Positions 7,902 to 15,001 of a DNA stretch of 46,330 nucleotides are shown here, piece after piece (the stretch's first letter is position 1; each line of letters begins with the position of its first letter). The stretch is taken from positions 1-46,330 of the forward strand of contig DMEU01000007.1 in assembly GCA_003451585.1 (NCBI GenBank). The letters run 5' to 3'. Made by a program: the position numbers and the translations under genes. Below the pieces are notes generated by a model that was given only the letters and a program-made list of their open reading frames with translations, was not told where the DNA came from and ran no database searches. Source of the stretch: Candidatus Omnitrophota bacterium. GTDB taxonomy: Bacteria > Omnitrophota > Gorgyraeia > Velamenicoccales > Velamenicoccaceae.

Positions 7902-8749
7902 AGGAGATCGATTTGAAGGCCCGTGAAGTAAAGATCGCAGATGTGGTAATCGGAGGCAGGAGGCCAATAGCGCTGATAGCCGGTCCTTGTGTCATCGAGA
8001 CCGAAAAGAGCACGCTCATTTGCGCCAGAAAACTAAAAAAAATAGCCGAAAAGTTCGATATATCCCTTATCTTTAAATCAAGCTATGACAAGGCCAACCG
8101 CACGTCTTTCAGGTCTTTCCGCGGGCCGGGCCTAAAGCGCGGCCTGAAGATCTTGGAAAAAGTAAAAAAAGAGCACGGCCTGCCGGTCTTAAGCGATGTG
8201 CATACCGTCGAAGAGGCAAAGGCCGCAGGCGCTGTCCTTGATTGCCTGCAGATACCTGCTTTTTTATGCCGTCAGACGGATATCCTGGTCGCGGCTGCCC
8301 GCACAGGCAAGGCCGTCAATGTGAAGAAGGGGCAGTTCGTGGCCCCGTGGAATATGGAAGAGGCTGTCAAGAAAATTGAATCCCAATCCAACCGGAAGAT
8401 CCTTCTTACGGAGAGAGGGTCGACTTTTGGATATAATAATCTCGTAGTGGATTTCAGGGCCTTGGGTGTAATGCGCGGTTTTGGTTATCCGGTTGTTTTC
8501 GATGCTACACATAGCGTCCAGTTGCCCGGGGCCGCAGGAGCGTCGAGCAGCGGACAAAGGCAGTACGTGGCGGCCCTTGCGCGGGCAGCCGTGGCTTTTG
8601 GGTGTGACGCGTTATTCTTGGAATGCCGCGAAAACCCTGACAGCGCGCCGTGCGACGGGCCGAACATGATCTCCTTAGATGATCTGGAAGGTTTATTGAC
8701 TATATTACAGGACATAGATGCGGTCGTTTTAAAAAATCGCATCCGGTGA
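7898..8749 (+). CDS. kdsA: 3-deoxy-8-phosphooctulonate synthase (Kdo-8-phosphate synthase)
   Basis: A 283-residue aldolase that joins phosphoenolpyruvate and arabinose 5-phosphate to Kdo-8-phosphate. Key blocks are IALIAGPCVIE (Cys31), FKSSYDKANRTSFRSFRGPG, DCLQIPAFLCRQTD and VFDATHSVQLPGA. Cysteine in the AGPC position is the mark of the metal-dependent class (as in Aquifex) and not the asparagine of the E. coli class. The start is uncertain: GTG at 7898 overlaps the kdsB stop, while AAGGAG at 7901-7906 sits six bases before a TTG at 7913 and would give a protein five residues shorter. The next gene begins at the stop of this one. Confidence 0.94.
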   Translation: MKEIDLKAREVKIADVVIGGRRPIALIAGPCVIETEKSTLICARKLKKIAEKFDISLIFKSSYDKANRTSFRSFRGPGLKRGLKILEKVKKEHGLPVLSDVHTVEEAKAAGAVLDCLQIPAFLCRQTDILVAAARTGKAVNVKKGQFVAPWNMEEAVKKIESQSNRKILLTERGSTFGYNNLVVDFRALGVMRGFGYPVVFDATHSVQLPGAAGASSSGQRQYVAALARAAVAFGCDALFLECRENPDSAPCDGPNMISLDDLEGLLTILQDIDAVVLKNRIR

Positions 8750-8757
8750 GGTTTTGC

Positions 8758-9717
8758 ATGCATATTGAACAGGCTAAAAAAGTTTTAAAGATAGAGGCGC
8801 AGGCCATAAATAACCTTTCAAAGAAGCTCGGAAAAGAGTTCAGCCAGGCGATTGAGATCCTTGCCAGGTGTCCGGGCCGTGTAATAGTCACCGGCATGGG
8901 GAAAGGCGGTATTATAGGCCAGAAGATATCTGCCACTCTTTCTTCAACCGGCACACCCAGTCTTTTTTTGCATTCGGCAGAGGCTATTCACGGTGATCTC
9001 GGCCGTGTTACAAAAGAAGACGTTGTGCTGGCCATCTCTAACAGCGGCGAGACCGAAGAGGTAATTCGTCTTTTGCCTTTGATCAAAAAAATAGGGGCTA
9101 GGCTTATCGCGTTGACCGGTAATACCAGGTCTAACCTCGCTAAACACAGTGATGTCGTACTTGATGTTTCAGTCAGGCAGGAGGCGTGCCCATTGGGCCT
9201 GGCGCCTACGGCAAGCACGACAGCTACGCTTGCGATGGGAGATGCCATCGCTGTCTGCCTGTTGAAAAAGAAGGGCTTTAAGGAAGCGGATTTCGCTTTT
9301 TATCATCCGGGCGGCGCATTGGGTAAGAAGCTGCTTTTAAAAGTGGAAGACATCATGAGAAAAGGGGCGGCGAATCCTGTCGTCGCAGAAGGCGCCCTTG
9401 TCCGCGATGTGCTTTTTGAGATAACCGAGGCGAGGGCCGGAGCCGCAAGCGTCATCGATAAGAGGGGCAGGCTTTCCGGTATATTTACGGATGGAGACTT
9501 GCGCCGGCACCTGGAGGGTGACTCGAACCTGGCGGAGAAACTGGTCAGGGACGTAATGACAAAGGACCCCGTCACGATCTCCAAGGATTGCCTGGCATCG
9601 GAGGCATTAAGGATACTGAAAGAGAAACGTATCGACGAGATCCCTGTAGTCGACGCCAAGCGTAAGCCTATAGGCATGCTTGACGTGCAGGACCTCTTAA
9701 AGGCGGGATTGGTTTAA
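8758..9717 (+). CDS. kdsD: Arabinose-5-phosphate isomerase
   Basis: A 319-residue KdsD/KpsF enzyme that converts ribulose 5-phosphate to arabinose 5-phosphate, the first step to Kdo. The N-terminal SIS domain (about 30-180) shows GMGKGGIIGQKISATLSSTGT, HGDLG and the phosphate-binding ISNSGETEE. It is followed by two CBS domains (about 195-319, VEDIMRKG... and VRDVMTKDPVTIS...) that probably sense nucleotides. I start at ATG 8758 because GTGAGG at 8745-8750 lies seven bases upstream; an in-frame GTG at 8746 has no such site. Neighbours kdsA and kdsC confirm the Kdo role. Confidence 0.93.
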   Translation: MHIEQAKKVLKIEAQAINNLSKKLGKEFSQAIEILARCPGRVIVTGMGKGGIIGQKISATLSSTGTPSLFLHSAEAIHGDLGRVTKEDVVLAISNSGETEEVIRLLPLIKKIGARLIALTGNTRSNLAKHSDVVLDVSVRQEACPLGLAPTASTTATLAMGDAIAVCLLKKKGFKEADFAFYHPGGALGKKLLLKVEDIMRKGAANPVVAEGALVRDVLFEITEARAGAASVIDKRGRLSGIFTDGDLRRHLEGDSNLAEKLVRDVMTKDPVTISKDCLASEALRILKEKRIDEIPVVDAKRKPIGMLDVQDLLKAGLV

Positions 9718-9721
9718 AGAA

Positions 9722-9791
9722 GTATCATGTATCAAGTGTCAAGTATCAAAGTCGTAATTTTTACATTTACACCTTACACGTGACGCTTGAT
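9722..9791 (+). repeat. Imperfect hairpin built of a repeated word (family member A)
   Basis: The 5' arm ATCAAGTGTCAAGT (9731-9744) pairs with ACGTGACGCTTGAT (9778-9791) with one G-T wobble and one mismatch. The surrounding sequence repeats the word TATCA(A)GT several times. It fills the only sizeable gap inside the Kdo operon, about 33 bases upstream of the kdsC start. No T tract follows, so it is not a plain terminator. Confidence 0.6.
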
Positions 9792-9824
9792 GCTGGAAAC
9801 CAGGAATTCGCGACAACTTCGAAA

Positions 9825-10352
9825 ATGATTTCTAAGAGACTGAAAGATAAGATAAAGAAGGTAAGGTTCCTGTTGCTGGATGTGGATGGGGTCTTGACGG
9901 ACGGCCGCATCATCTATGATTGCCGCGGCCATGACTCCAAATTCTTCGATGTACACGACGGGCTTGGCGTGTATTTATTGGGCAGGATGGGTGTTAAGAC
10001 CATCCTTATCACCGCCAAGGGTTCTAAGGCCATCAAGCCGCGCGCTAAAGACATGCGTGCCGAGGCGGTTTACGAAAATATACTCCCGAAGACAAAGGTG
10101 TATGACAAGGTCAAGATAAAGTACGCCTTAAAAGACGAAGAGATCTGTTTTGTCGGTGATGACTTAGTCGACCTCTGTGTTTTAAAAAGGGCCGGCGTGC
10201 CTGTCGCTACGCGTAATGCGGCGCCGGAGATAAAAAAGGCCGCCATCTATGTGACAAAAAAAGACGGAGGCCGAGGCGCTGTGCGCGAGGTCGCAGAACT
10301 CATCTTAAAATCAAAAGGATTATGGAAAAAGGCGCTTGAGATTTATGAGTAA
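9825..10352 (+). CDS. kdsC: 3-deoxy-D-manno-octulosonate 8-phosphate phosphatase
   Basis: A 175-residue HAD-superfamily phosphatase that removes phosphate from Kdo-8-phosphate. The first HAD motif is LLLDVDGVLTDG (nucleophile Asp in DVDG), followed by the KdsC-typical VHDGLGVYLL segment. The lysine motif (KTKVYDKVK) and the EICFVGDDLVDLCVLKRAGV metal-site motif come later. Length fits the small cap-less KdsC type. The frame is open back to a GTG at 9780, but the family starts close to the HAD motif, so I chose ATG 9825; no clear ribosome site precedes either. It overlaps lptC by eight bases. Confidence 0.92.
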   Translation: MISKRLKDKIKKVRFLLLDVDGVLTDGRIIYDCRGHDSKFFDVHDGLGVYLLGRMGVKTILITAKGSKAIKPRAKDMRAEAVYENILPKTKVYDKVKIKYALKDEEICFVGDDLVDLCVLKRAGVPVATRNAAPEIKKAAIYVTKKDGGRGAVREVAELILKSKGLWKKALEIYE

Positions 10353-11223
10353 AAAGGTTAAAATAGCTATTCTCTTTATTATGTTCTTTTGCGGCACTTC
10401 TTTATGTGCGCAGGCAGCCATCTCTTCCGGCGCCCCTGCCCCATCCGAGCCCCAGGAGATGCACGATTTCAGTATTTCAGGCTATGGGGCCAGGGGAGAG
10501 AAGACCTGGGAGGTCGAGGGGGCTTCTATGGACATGGTCGGCAACGATGTCAATATCTCCGATATTACCGCGCACCTTTTCGGTGAAAAGGAGAATATGG
10601 TTTTGACGGCGGATGAGGGCCGTTTTGACAGGCAGAGCGGGGTTGTACGCCTGACCAAGAATGTCCGCGCTGTAACGGATACCGGAGCAAAACTTGCGAC
10701 CGATTCCCTGGACTGGTCACAAAAAGAGCAGGTGGTCTCTACAGACGAAGAGGTCAATATAACAAAAGAGAATATGACTGCGACAGCCAAGGGGATGCTC
10801 GCCCGCCCTGATTTTAAGGTCGCTAAGTTCGAGAAGGACGTCAAGTTGACGGTGGACAAAAAGAGTGACGCCAAAAAAGGCCTTCCGGAGCCGCAAGCGG
10901 CTAAGGGGCAGATGACCATTACCTGCGACGGGCCCATGGAAATGGATTATAACAAGCATTATGCGACCTTTGAAAAGAACGTCAGGGTGGAGGGCGATGA
11001 AGAGCAGGGGACGATGATCGCCGATAAGATGACCATAACATTTAACCCGGACTCCAAACAGATCGAGAGAATGGACGCCGAAGGGCACGTAAGGATCATA
11101 AAGGGCGAAAACGTCTCGGAGAGCGAAGGCGCTGTCTTTACCGCAAGCGATAAAAAATTGGTTTTAACAGGCAGGCCTAAACTCACTTTTTACGCGGAAG
11201 AGGGCCTAGATGTATCTCCTTGA
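10345..11223 (+). CDS. LPS export protein: LptC and LptA domains fused
   Basis: A 292-residue exported protein. After a signal or anchor sequence (residues about 1-25, KIAILFIMFFCGTSLCAQA) comes an LptC-like (YrbK/DUF1239) beta-jellyroll (about 35-165: FSISGYGARGEKTWEVEGASM... LTADEGRFD). A linker rich in Lys, Pro and Ala leads into a second region from about 190 (MTITCDGPMEMDYNKHYATFEKNV, then GTMIADKMTITF and GHVRIIKGENVSESEGA) that has the LptA/OstA pattern. In E. coli these are separate proteins that carry LPS from the LptBFG transporter across the periplasm. Placement between kdsC and lptB matches the E. coli gene order with lptA and lptC merged. The LptA part is short. The stop overlaps lptB by 14 bases. 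Confidence 0.8.
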   Translation: MSKKVKIAILFIMFFCGTSLCAQAAISSGAPAPSEPQEMHDFSISGYGARGEKTWEVEGASMDMVGNDVNISDITAHLFGEKENMVLTADEGRFDRQSGVVRLTKNVRAVTDTGAKLATDSLDWSQKEQVVSTDEEVNITKENMTATAKGMLARPDFKVAKFEKDVKLTVDKKSDAKKGLPEPQAAKGQMTITCDGPMEMDYNKHYATFEKNVRVEGDEEQGTMIADKMTITFNPDSKQIERMDAEGHVRIIKGENVSESEGAVFTASDKKLVLTGRPKLTFYAEEGLDVSP

Positions 11224-11932
11224 AGCGAAGGGACTGGTCAAGAGCTACAATCACCGCCGTGTTGTGGATGGTGTTGACCTGGAGGTCAAACGGGGCGAGA
11301 TCGTAGGCCTTTTGGGGCCCAACGGCGCGGGCAAGACGACGACTTTCTACATGATCGTCGGTATCATAGCGCCTGAACAAGGCAACATCACTTTTGACAA
11401 TAACGATATAACGCGCCTGCCTATCCATCAGCGGTCGCATTTCGGCATAGGATATCTTGCGCAAGAGAGTTCTGTTTTCAGGAAGTTGACCGTAGAGCAG
11501 AATATCATGTCTATACTCGAGACTTTGCCGATATCTTATCGCGAGCGCAAAAAAAGGCTCAATAATCTTTTGGAGGAGTTAAAGATCGCGCACCTGCGCA
11601 GGCATAAGGCATATACGCTTTCCGGGGGCGAGAGGCGCAGGCTGGAGATAACCCGGGCTTTGGTGACCAACCCGTCCTTTATATTATTGGATGAGCCGTT
11701 TTCAGGCATAGATCCTATAGTTGTGGCAGATGCGCAGCAGATCATACGCGACTTAAAGGAAAAAGGGTTAGGCGTGCTTTTGACCGATCACAATGTGCGC
11801 GAGACCTTATCTATTACGGACAGGGCGTATTTGATAGCCCAGGGTAAGATACTGATCTCAGGCACGGCCAACGACCTGATAAATGACTCTAAAGCGCGCG
11901 AGCTTTATTTAGGCGAAAAGTTCAAGATGTAA
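11210..11932 (+). CDS. lptB: LPS export ABC transporter ATP-binding protein
   Basis: A 240-residue cytoplasmic ATPase that powers LPS extraction from the inner membrane with LptF and LptG. It shows Walker A GPNGAGKTT (about 38-46), the Q-loop region GYLAQESSVFRKLTV typical of LptB, the ABC signature LSGGERRRLEI, Walker B FILLDEPFSGIDP and the H-loop LLTDHNVRET. Length and motifs match LptB closely. The ATG at 11210 lies in the end of the LptC-LptA gene. LptF and LptG are not in this window. It ends the operon that began at 5222. Confidence 0.95.
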   Translation: MYLLEAKGLVKSYNHRRVVDGVDLEVKRGEIVGLLGPNGAGKTTTFYMIVGIIAPEQGNITFDNNDITRLPIHQRSHFGIGYLAQESSVFRKLTVEQNIMSILETLPISYRERKKRLNNLLEELKIAHLRRHKAYTLSGGERRRLEITRALVTNPSFILLDEPFSGIDPIVVADAQQIIRDLKEKGLGVLLTDHNVRETLSITDRAYLIAQGKILISGTANDLINDSKARELYLGEKFKM

Positions 11933-11937
11933 AAACA

Positions 11938-11954
11938 GTCGATCTATTATCGAC
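11938..11954 (+). other. Small perfect hairpin after lptB
   Basis: GTCGAT and ATCGAC form a six-base perfect stem around the loop CTATT, six bases after the lptB stop. There is no T tract, so it is at best a weak pause or mRNA-end stabilising structure. Confidence 0.3.
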
Positions 11955-11986
11955 CATATACGGGAAAATATAAGGAGGCTTAAGTA

Positions 11987-12856
11987 ATGAAAGTGACTGC
12001 AAAGAGATCAAAAGAGAACAAGGTGACACTGGATATAGAAGTCCCGCAGGATATCGTAAAAAAGAAATTCGATGAGGTCTATGAGAAGATAGGCAAAGAA
12101 GCAAAGATCCCGGGTTTCAGGCCGGGCACAGCCCCGCGCAGTATCTTAGAGCAGCACCACGCCAAGTTCGCACGGGAAGAGGTCTTAAAAGACCTTATTT
12201 CAGAGACTTATCAGCAAGGGGTAAAGACCGAGAATATCGATGTTATCGATATTCCGGAAATATCCGAGGTTAAATTAGAGTCTGATGTGCTTACATACAA
12301 GGCGTGTGTGGAAGTAAAGCCCGAGATCAACATCAAACAATATAAAGGGCTTAAATTGAAGAAAAAAGAGATAAAGGTGGAACAGGCTGAAGTCGATGAG
12401 TATTTTCAACAGCTCAAAAAGGGCAGGCAGGATGGTGTATCCGATGAGAAGCTTGCCAGGAGCCTGGGGTATAAGACCAAGGAGGAGTTCCTGGATTGCC
12501 TGAACAAGCAGTTGTTCTTGAAGAAAGAGAATGAGGAGCGGGCGCGTTTAGAGAAGGAATTGATAGACCAACTGGTTAAAAATACAGCATTTCCCGCGCC
12601 AAAGATATTAGTCGATAAGAGGATCCATGAGCTGGAGCATCAGGCTGCGCATCAGATGGAAAATTACGGTATCGCCGAAGACAAGATCAAAGAGCGCTTG
12701 AAAGAATTCGCTCCCAAGTTCAAGGTCGAGGCCGAAGAACAGGTAAAAATATTCCTTATTTTAGAAGAGATCGCGAAGCTTGAAAAGATCGAAAGAGACG
12801 ATCACATGGTCAACCGCGCCATAGAATTTGTCTTTGCCGAAGCAGAGTGGACATAA
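11987..12856 (+). CDS. tig: Trigger factor-type chaperone lacking the PPIase domain
   Basis: A 289-residue protein related to trigger factor, the ribosome-bound chaperone for nascent chains. The N-terminal ribosome-binding domain is clear, with the signature IPGFRPGTAP (about 40-49; usual GFRxGxxP). After residue about 130 the FKBP-type PPIase domain of the 430-residue family is missing. The sequence passes directly into a helical, highly charged region (VEQAEVDEYFQQLKK ... KEEFLDCLNKQLFLKKENEERARLEKE ... VKIFLILEEIAKLE) matching the C-terminal substrate-binding arms. AAGGAGG at 11972-11978 supports the ATG. It is followed by clpP, the common tig-clpP order. Short trigger factors without PPIase are known and are thought to keep chaperone function. 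Confidence 0.85.
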   Translation: MKVTAKRSKENKVTLDIEVPQDIVKKKFDEVYEKIGKEAKIPGFRPGTAPRSILEQHHAKFAREEVLKDLISETYQQGVKTENIDVIDIPEISEVKLESDVLTYKACVEVKPEINIKQYKGLKLKKKEIKVEQAEVDEYFQQLKKGRQDGVSDEKLARSLGYKTKEEFLDCLNKQLFLKKENEERARLEKELIDQLVKNTAFPAPKILVDKRIHELEHQAAHQMENYGIAEDKIKERLKEFAPKFKVEAEEQVKIFLILEEIAKLEKIERDDHMVNRAIEFVFAEAEWT

Positions 12857-12859
12857 AAA

Positions 12860-12935
12860 AGAAGAATTAAGAATTAAAAATTAAAAAACGGTTCTCGCCC
12901 TATTCTAATTTTTCATTTTTCATTCTTAATTTTTA
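12860..12935 (+). repeat. AT-rich imperfect hairpin (family member B)
   Basis: A 22-base 5' arm at 12866-12887 (words AATTAAGAATTAAAAATTAA) is complementary to 12909-12930 with two mismatches. The loop at 12888-12908 is the only GC-containing part and ends in CCTATTCT. It lies between the trigger factor gene and clpP, ending about 30 bases upstream of the clpP start. Confidence 0.7.
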
Positions 12936-12964
12936 ATTAATTGTTGTTAAACTTTGGAGGCTTT

Positions 12965-13570
12965 ATGTCTAATTCACAGGTTCTTGTTCCGATGGTCATC
13001 GAACAAACCGGCAGGGCTGAGAGGGCCTACGATATTTATTCGCGCCTTTTAAAGGACAGGATCATCTTCGTCGGTACTCCGATAGACGATAATGTGGCAA
13101 ATATAGTGATCGCCCAGTTACTTTTTTTACAGATGGAAGACGTCAACAAGGATATAAGCCTTTATATCAATACTCCGGGCGGCTCGGTTACAAGCGGGCT
13201 GGCCATATATGACACTATGCAATTTGTTAAGTGCGATGTCGCTACATATTGCGTCGGCCAGGCCACCAGCATGGGGGCCTTGCTTCTGGCTGCCGGGACT
13301 AATGGTAAACGTTACGGCCTGCCGAATTCCCGCATTATGATCCATCAGCCATGGGGCGGAGTGCAGGGGGCCGCAAGCGACATATCTATCCAGGCCAAGG
13401 AGATATTGAGGCTGCGTGAAATGTTAGAGCAGGTCCTGGTCCGCCATACGGGCCAGCCTTTGGAAAAGATCAAAAAAGATTCCGACCGTGATTTTTTCAT
13501 GTCGGCTAATGAAGCTAAAGATTACGGCATAATCGACGAGGTTATTCCTGCCAAGGGAATAAAAAAATGA
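12965..13570 (+). CDS. clpP: ATP-dependent Clp protease proteolytic subunit
   Basis: A 201-residue serine protease that forms the barrel-shaped core degrading unfolded proteins with a Clp ATPase. The catalytic triad is intact: Ser102 in GQATSMGA, His127 in MIHQPWGG and Asp176 in SDRDFF. MVIEQTGRAERAYDIYSRL is the typical N-terminus. The frame extends back to TTG 12941, but TGGAGG at 12955-12960 five bases before ATG 12965 and the family start favour 12965. The partner gene clpX, usually next, is absent here. Confidence 0.95.
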   Translation: MSNSQVLVPMVIEQTGRAERAYDIYSRLLKDRIIFVGTPIDDNVANIVIAQLLFLQMEDVNKDISLYINTPGGSVTSGLAIYDTMQFVKCDVATYCVGQATSMGALLLAAGTNGKRYGLPNSRIMIHQPWGGVQGAASDISIQAKEILRLREMLEQVLVRHTGQPLEKIKKDSDRDFFMSANEAKDYGIIDEVIPAKGIKK

Positions 13571-13714
13571 CAGAGGTATAGACATGTTTTGGTTAAAGAT
13601 CGGCCCAAATGTTTTTTCAGCCACGAACGGTCACAGTATTTGAGCGGCCTGCCGCTATATTTTTTACCGGTTGAATAAAAATACTTATTTTATGATCGCT
13701 AAGGAGGTTTTCCA

Positions 13715-14851
13715 ATGAAAAAAAACTATTTATTGACCCCGGGCCCGACACCGTTGCCGCCTGAGATATGCGAGTCATTATCCAGGCCGATAATCCATCA
13801 TCGCACACCGCAATTCCAGGCTATTTTGAAAGAAGCCGAAGAAGGGTTAAAGGCCGTATTCCAGACCAAAAACGATGTTTTTATGCTGGCCTCCTCAGGC
13901 ACAGGCGCCATGGAAGCAGCGGTAGTAAACCTTCTTTCATGGGGGGATAAGGCCCTTGTTATCGAGGGCGGTAAGTTCGGCGAACGCTGGACTGAGCTTT
14001 GCGAAGCGTACGGCATAAAGCCTATTGTTCTCAAGGTCGAGTGGGGCAAGGGGCTTGATCCGGCTGTCCTAAAAGAATATTTGAACAAAGAGCATGCTAT
14101 CAAGGCTGTTTTTTCCACTTTATGCGAAACCTCGACAGGCGTTACCTTTGATATAAAAGCTTTAGCCCAGGTGGTCCGCGAGACGGAGGCGGTATTGGTC
14201 GTTGACGCTATCAGCGGGTTGGGTGCGGTCGATCTTGCCATGGATGACTGGGGAGTCGATGTCGTTGTCTGCGGCTCGCAGAAAGGCCTTATGCTGCCGC
14301 CGGGATTAGGTTTTATATCCGCAAGTAAAAAGGCATGGAAGCTGGTAGAAGAATCCAAGTGCCCGAAATATTATTTTGATCTTAAATCCGCAAAGAAGGC
14401 CATAGATAAGACAGATACGCCTTTTACCCCGGCAATAGGCCTTATCATAGCATTGAATGAAGCGCTTAAGATCATGCGTTCGGAAGGCCTGGATGCCATA
14501 TTTAAGCGCCACAAAAAATTGGCGGAAGCCACGCGTTCGGCAATGCTTGCGCTTAAGTTGGAACTTTTCGCGCCTGATGCCGCATCCGATGCCGTTACCG
14601 CGGCCAAAGTGCCGCAGGGGATAGACGGCGAAAAGCTGGTCAAGGCCATGCGCGACGAATATGGCGTGACTATCGCCGGAGGCCAGGGTGAGATGAAGGG
14701 CAAGCTCTTCAGGATCGCTCATATGGGCTATATCAGCGAGTTCGATATTATCCTGGGTATTTCGTGCCTGGAAAAGGTGTTCAAGAAGATGGGGTATGAT
14801 TTTGAATTGGGTTCAGGGGTCAAGGCGGCCCAGGAAGTGCTTTTAAAGTAG
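13715..14851 (+). CDS. Alanine-glyoxylate / serine-pyruvate type aminotransferase (class V, PLP)
   Basis: A 378-residue fold-type I, class V aminotransferase. The N-terminus YLLTPGPTPLPPEI and the HHRTPQF segment are typical of the alanine-glyoxylate/serine-pyruvate aminotransferase group. Other marks are SSGTGAMEAAVVNLL (PLP phosphate site), VVDAISGLGA (Asp contacting the PLP ring) and the PLP lysine Lys190 in GSQKGLMLPPG. Its neighbour is serA, so it may act in serine formation, as this group does in several bacteria lacking a classic SerC; this is inference. AAGGAGG at 13701-13707 fixes the start. The 144-base gap before it shows no clear promoter. Confidence 0.85.
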   Translation: MKKNYLLTPGPTPLPPEICESLSRPIIHHRTPQFQAILKEAEEGLKAVFQTKNDVFMLASSGTGAMEAAVVNLLSWGDKALVIEGGKFGERWTELCEAYGIKPIVLKVEWGKGLDPAVLKEYLNKEHAIKAVFSTLCETSTGVTFDIKALAQVVRETEAVLVVDAISGLGAVDLAMDDWGVDVVVCGSQKGLMLPPGLGFISASKKAWKLVEESKCPKYYFDLKSAKKAIDKTDTPFTPAIGLIIALNEALKIMRSEGLDAIFKRHKKLAEATRSAMLALKLELFAPDAASDAVTAAKVPQGIDGEKLVKAMRDEYGVTIAGGQGEMKGKLFRIAHMGYISEFDIILGISCLEKVFKKMGYDFELGSGVKAAQEVLLK

Positions 14852-14884
14852 GGGAAAAGAATAATTAATCAGAAACCCTGGATA

Positions 14885-14990
14885 CAAAATCCTAAATTCT
14901 AAACAATCCCAAATATTAAAACTCAAATGTTTTAAATTTGTAATTTTGAGTTTGTTTAGAGTTTAGAGTTTTGAATTTAGAGTTTAACAT
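14885..14990 (+). repeat. AT-rich nested hairpins (family member C)
   Basis: An outer stem pairs TAAATTCTAAACAA (14892-14905) with TTGTTTAGAGTTTA (14951-14964), allowing one wobble. An inner nine-base perfect stem pairs AAACTCAAA (14918-14926) with TTTGAGTTT (14944-14952). The 3' side repeats the word TTTAGAGTTT about three times. It occupies most of the 150-base gap before serA and ends close to its start codon. Confidence 0.65.
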
Positions 14991-15001
14991 CGGAGTTTCC
15001 C

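Noticed and set aside
13671..13696. Promoter-like TTGAAT and TATGAT before the aminotransferase
   Set aside because: The spacing is only 14 bases, too short for a normal sigma-70 promoter.
13798..14358. A 186-codon open frame on the - strand
   Set aside because: Fully antisense to the aminotransferase gene, no recognisable motif.
12860..15000. CRISPR array or tandem direct-repeat array
   Set aside because: The repeats are inverted, imperfect and one per gap, with no regular spacers and no cas genes.
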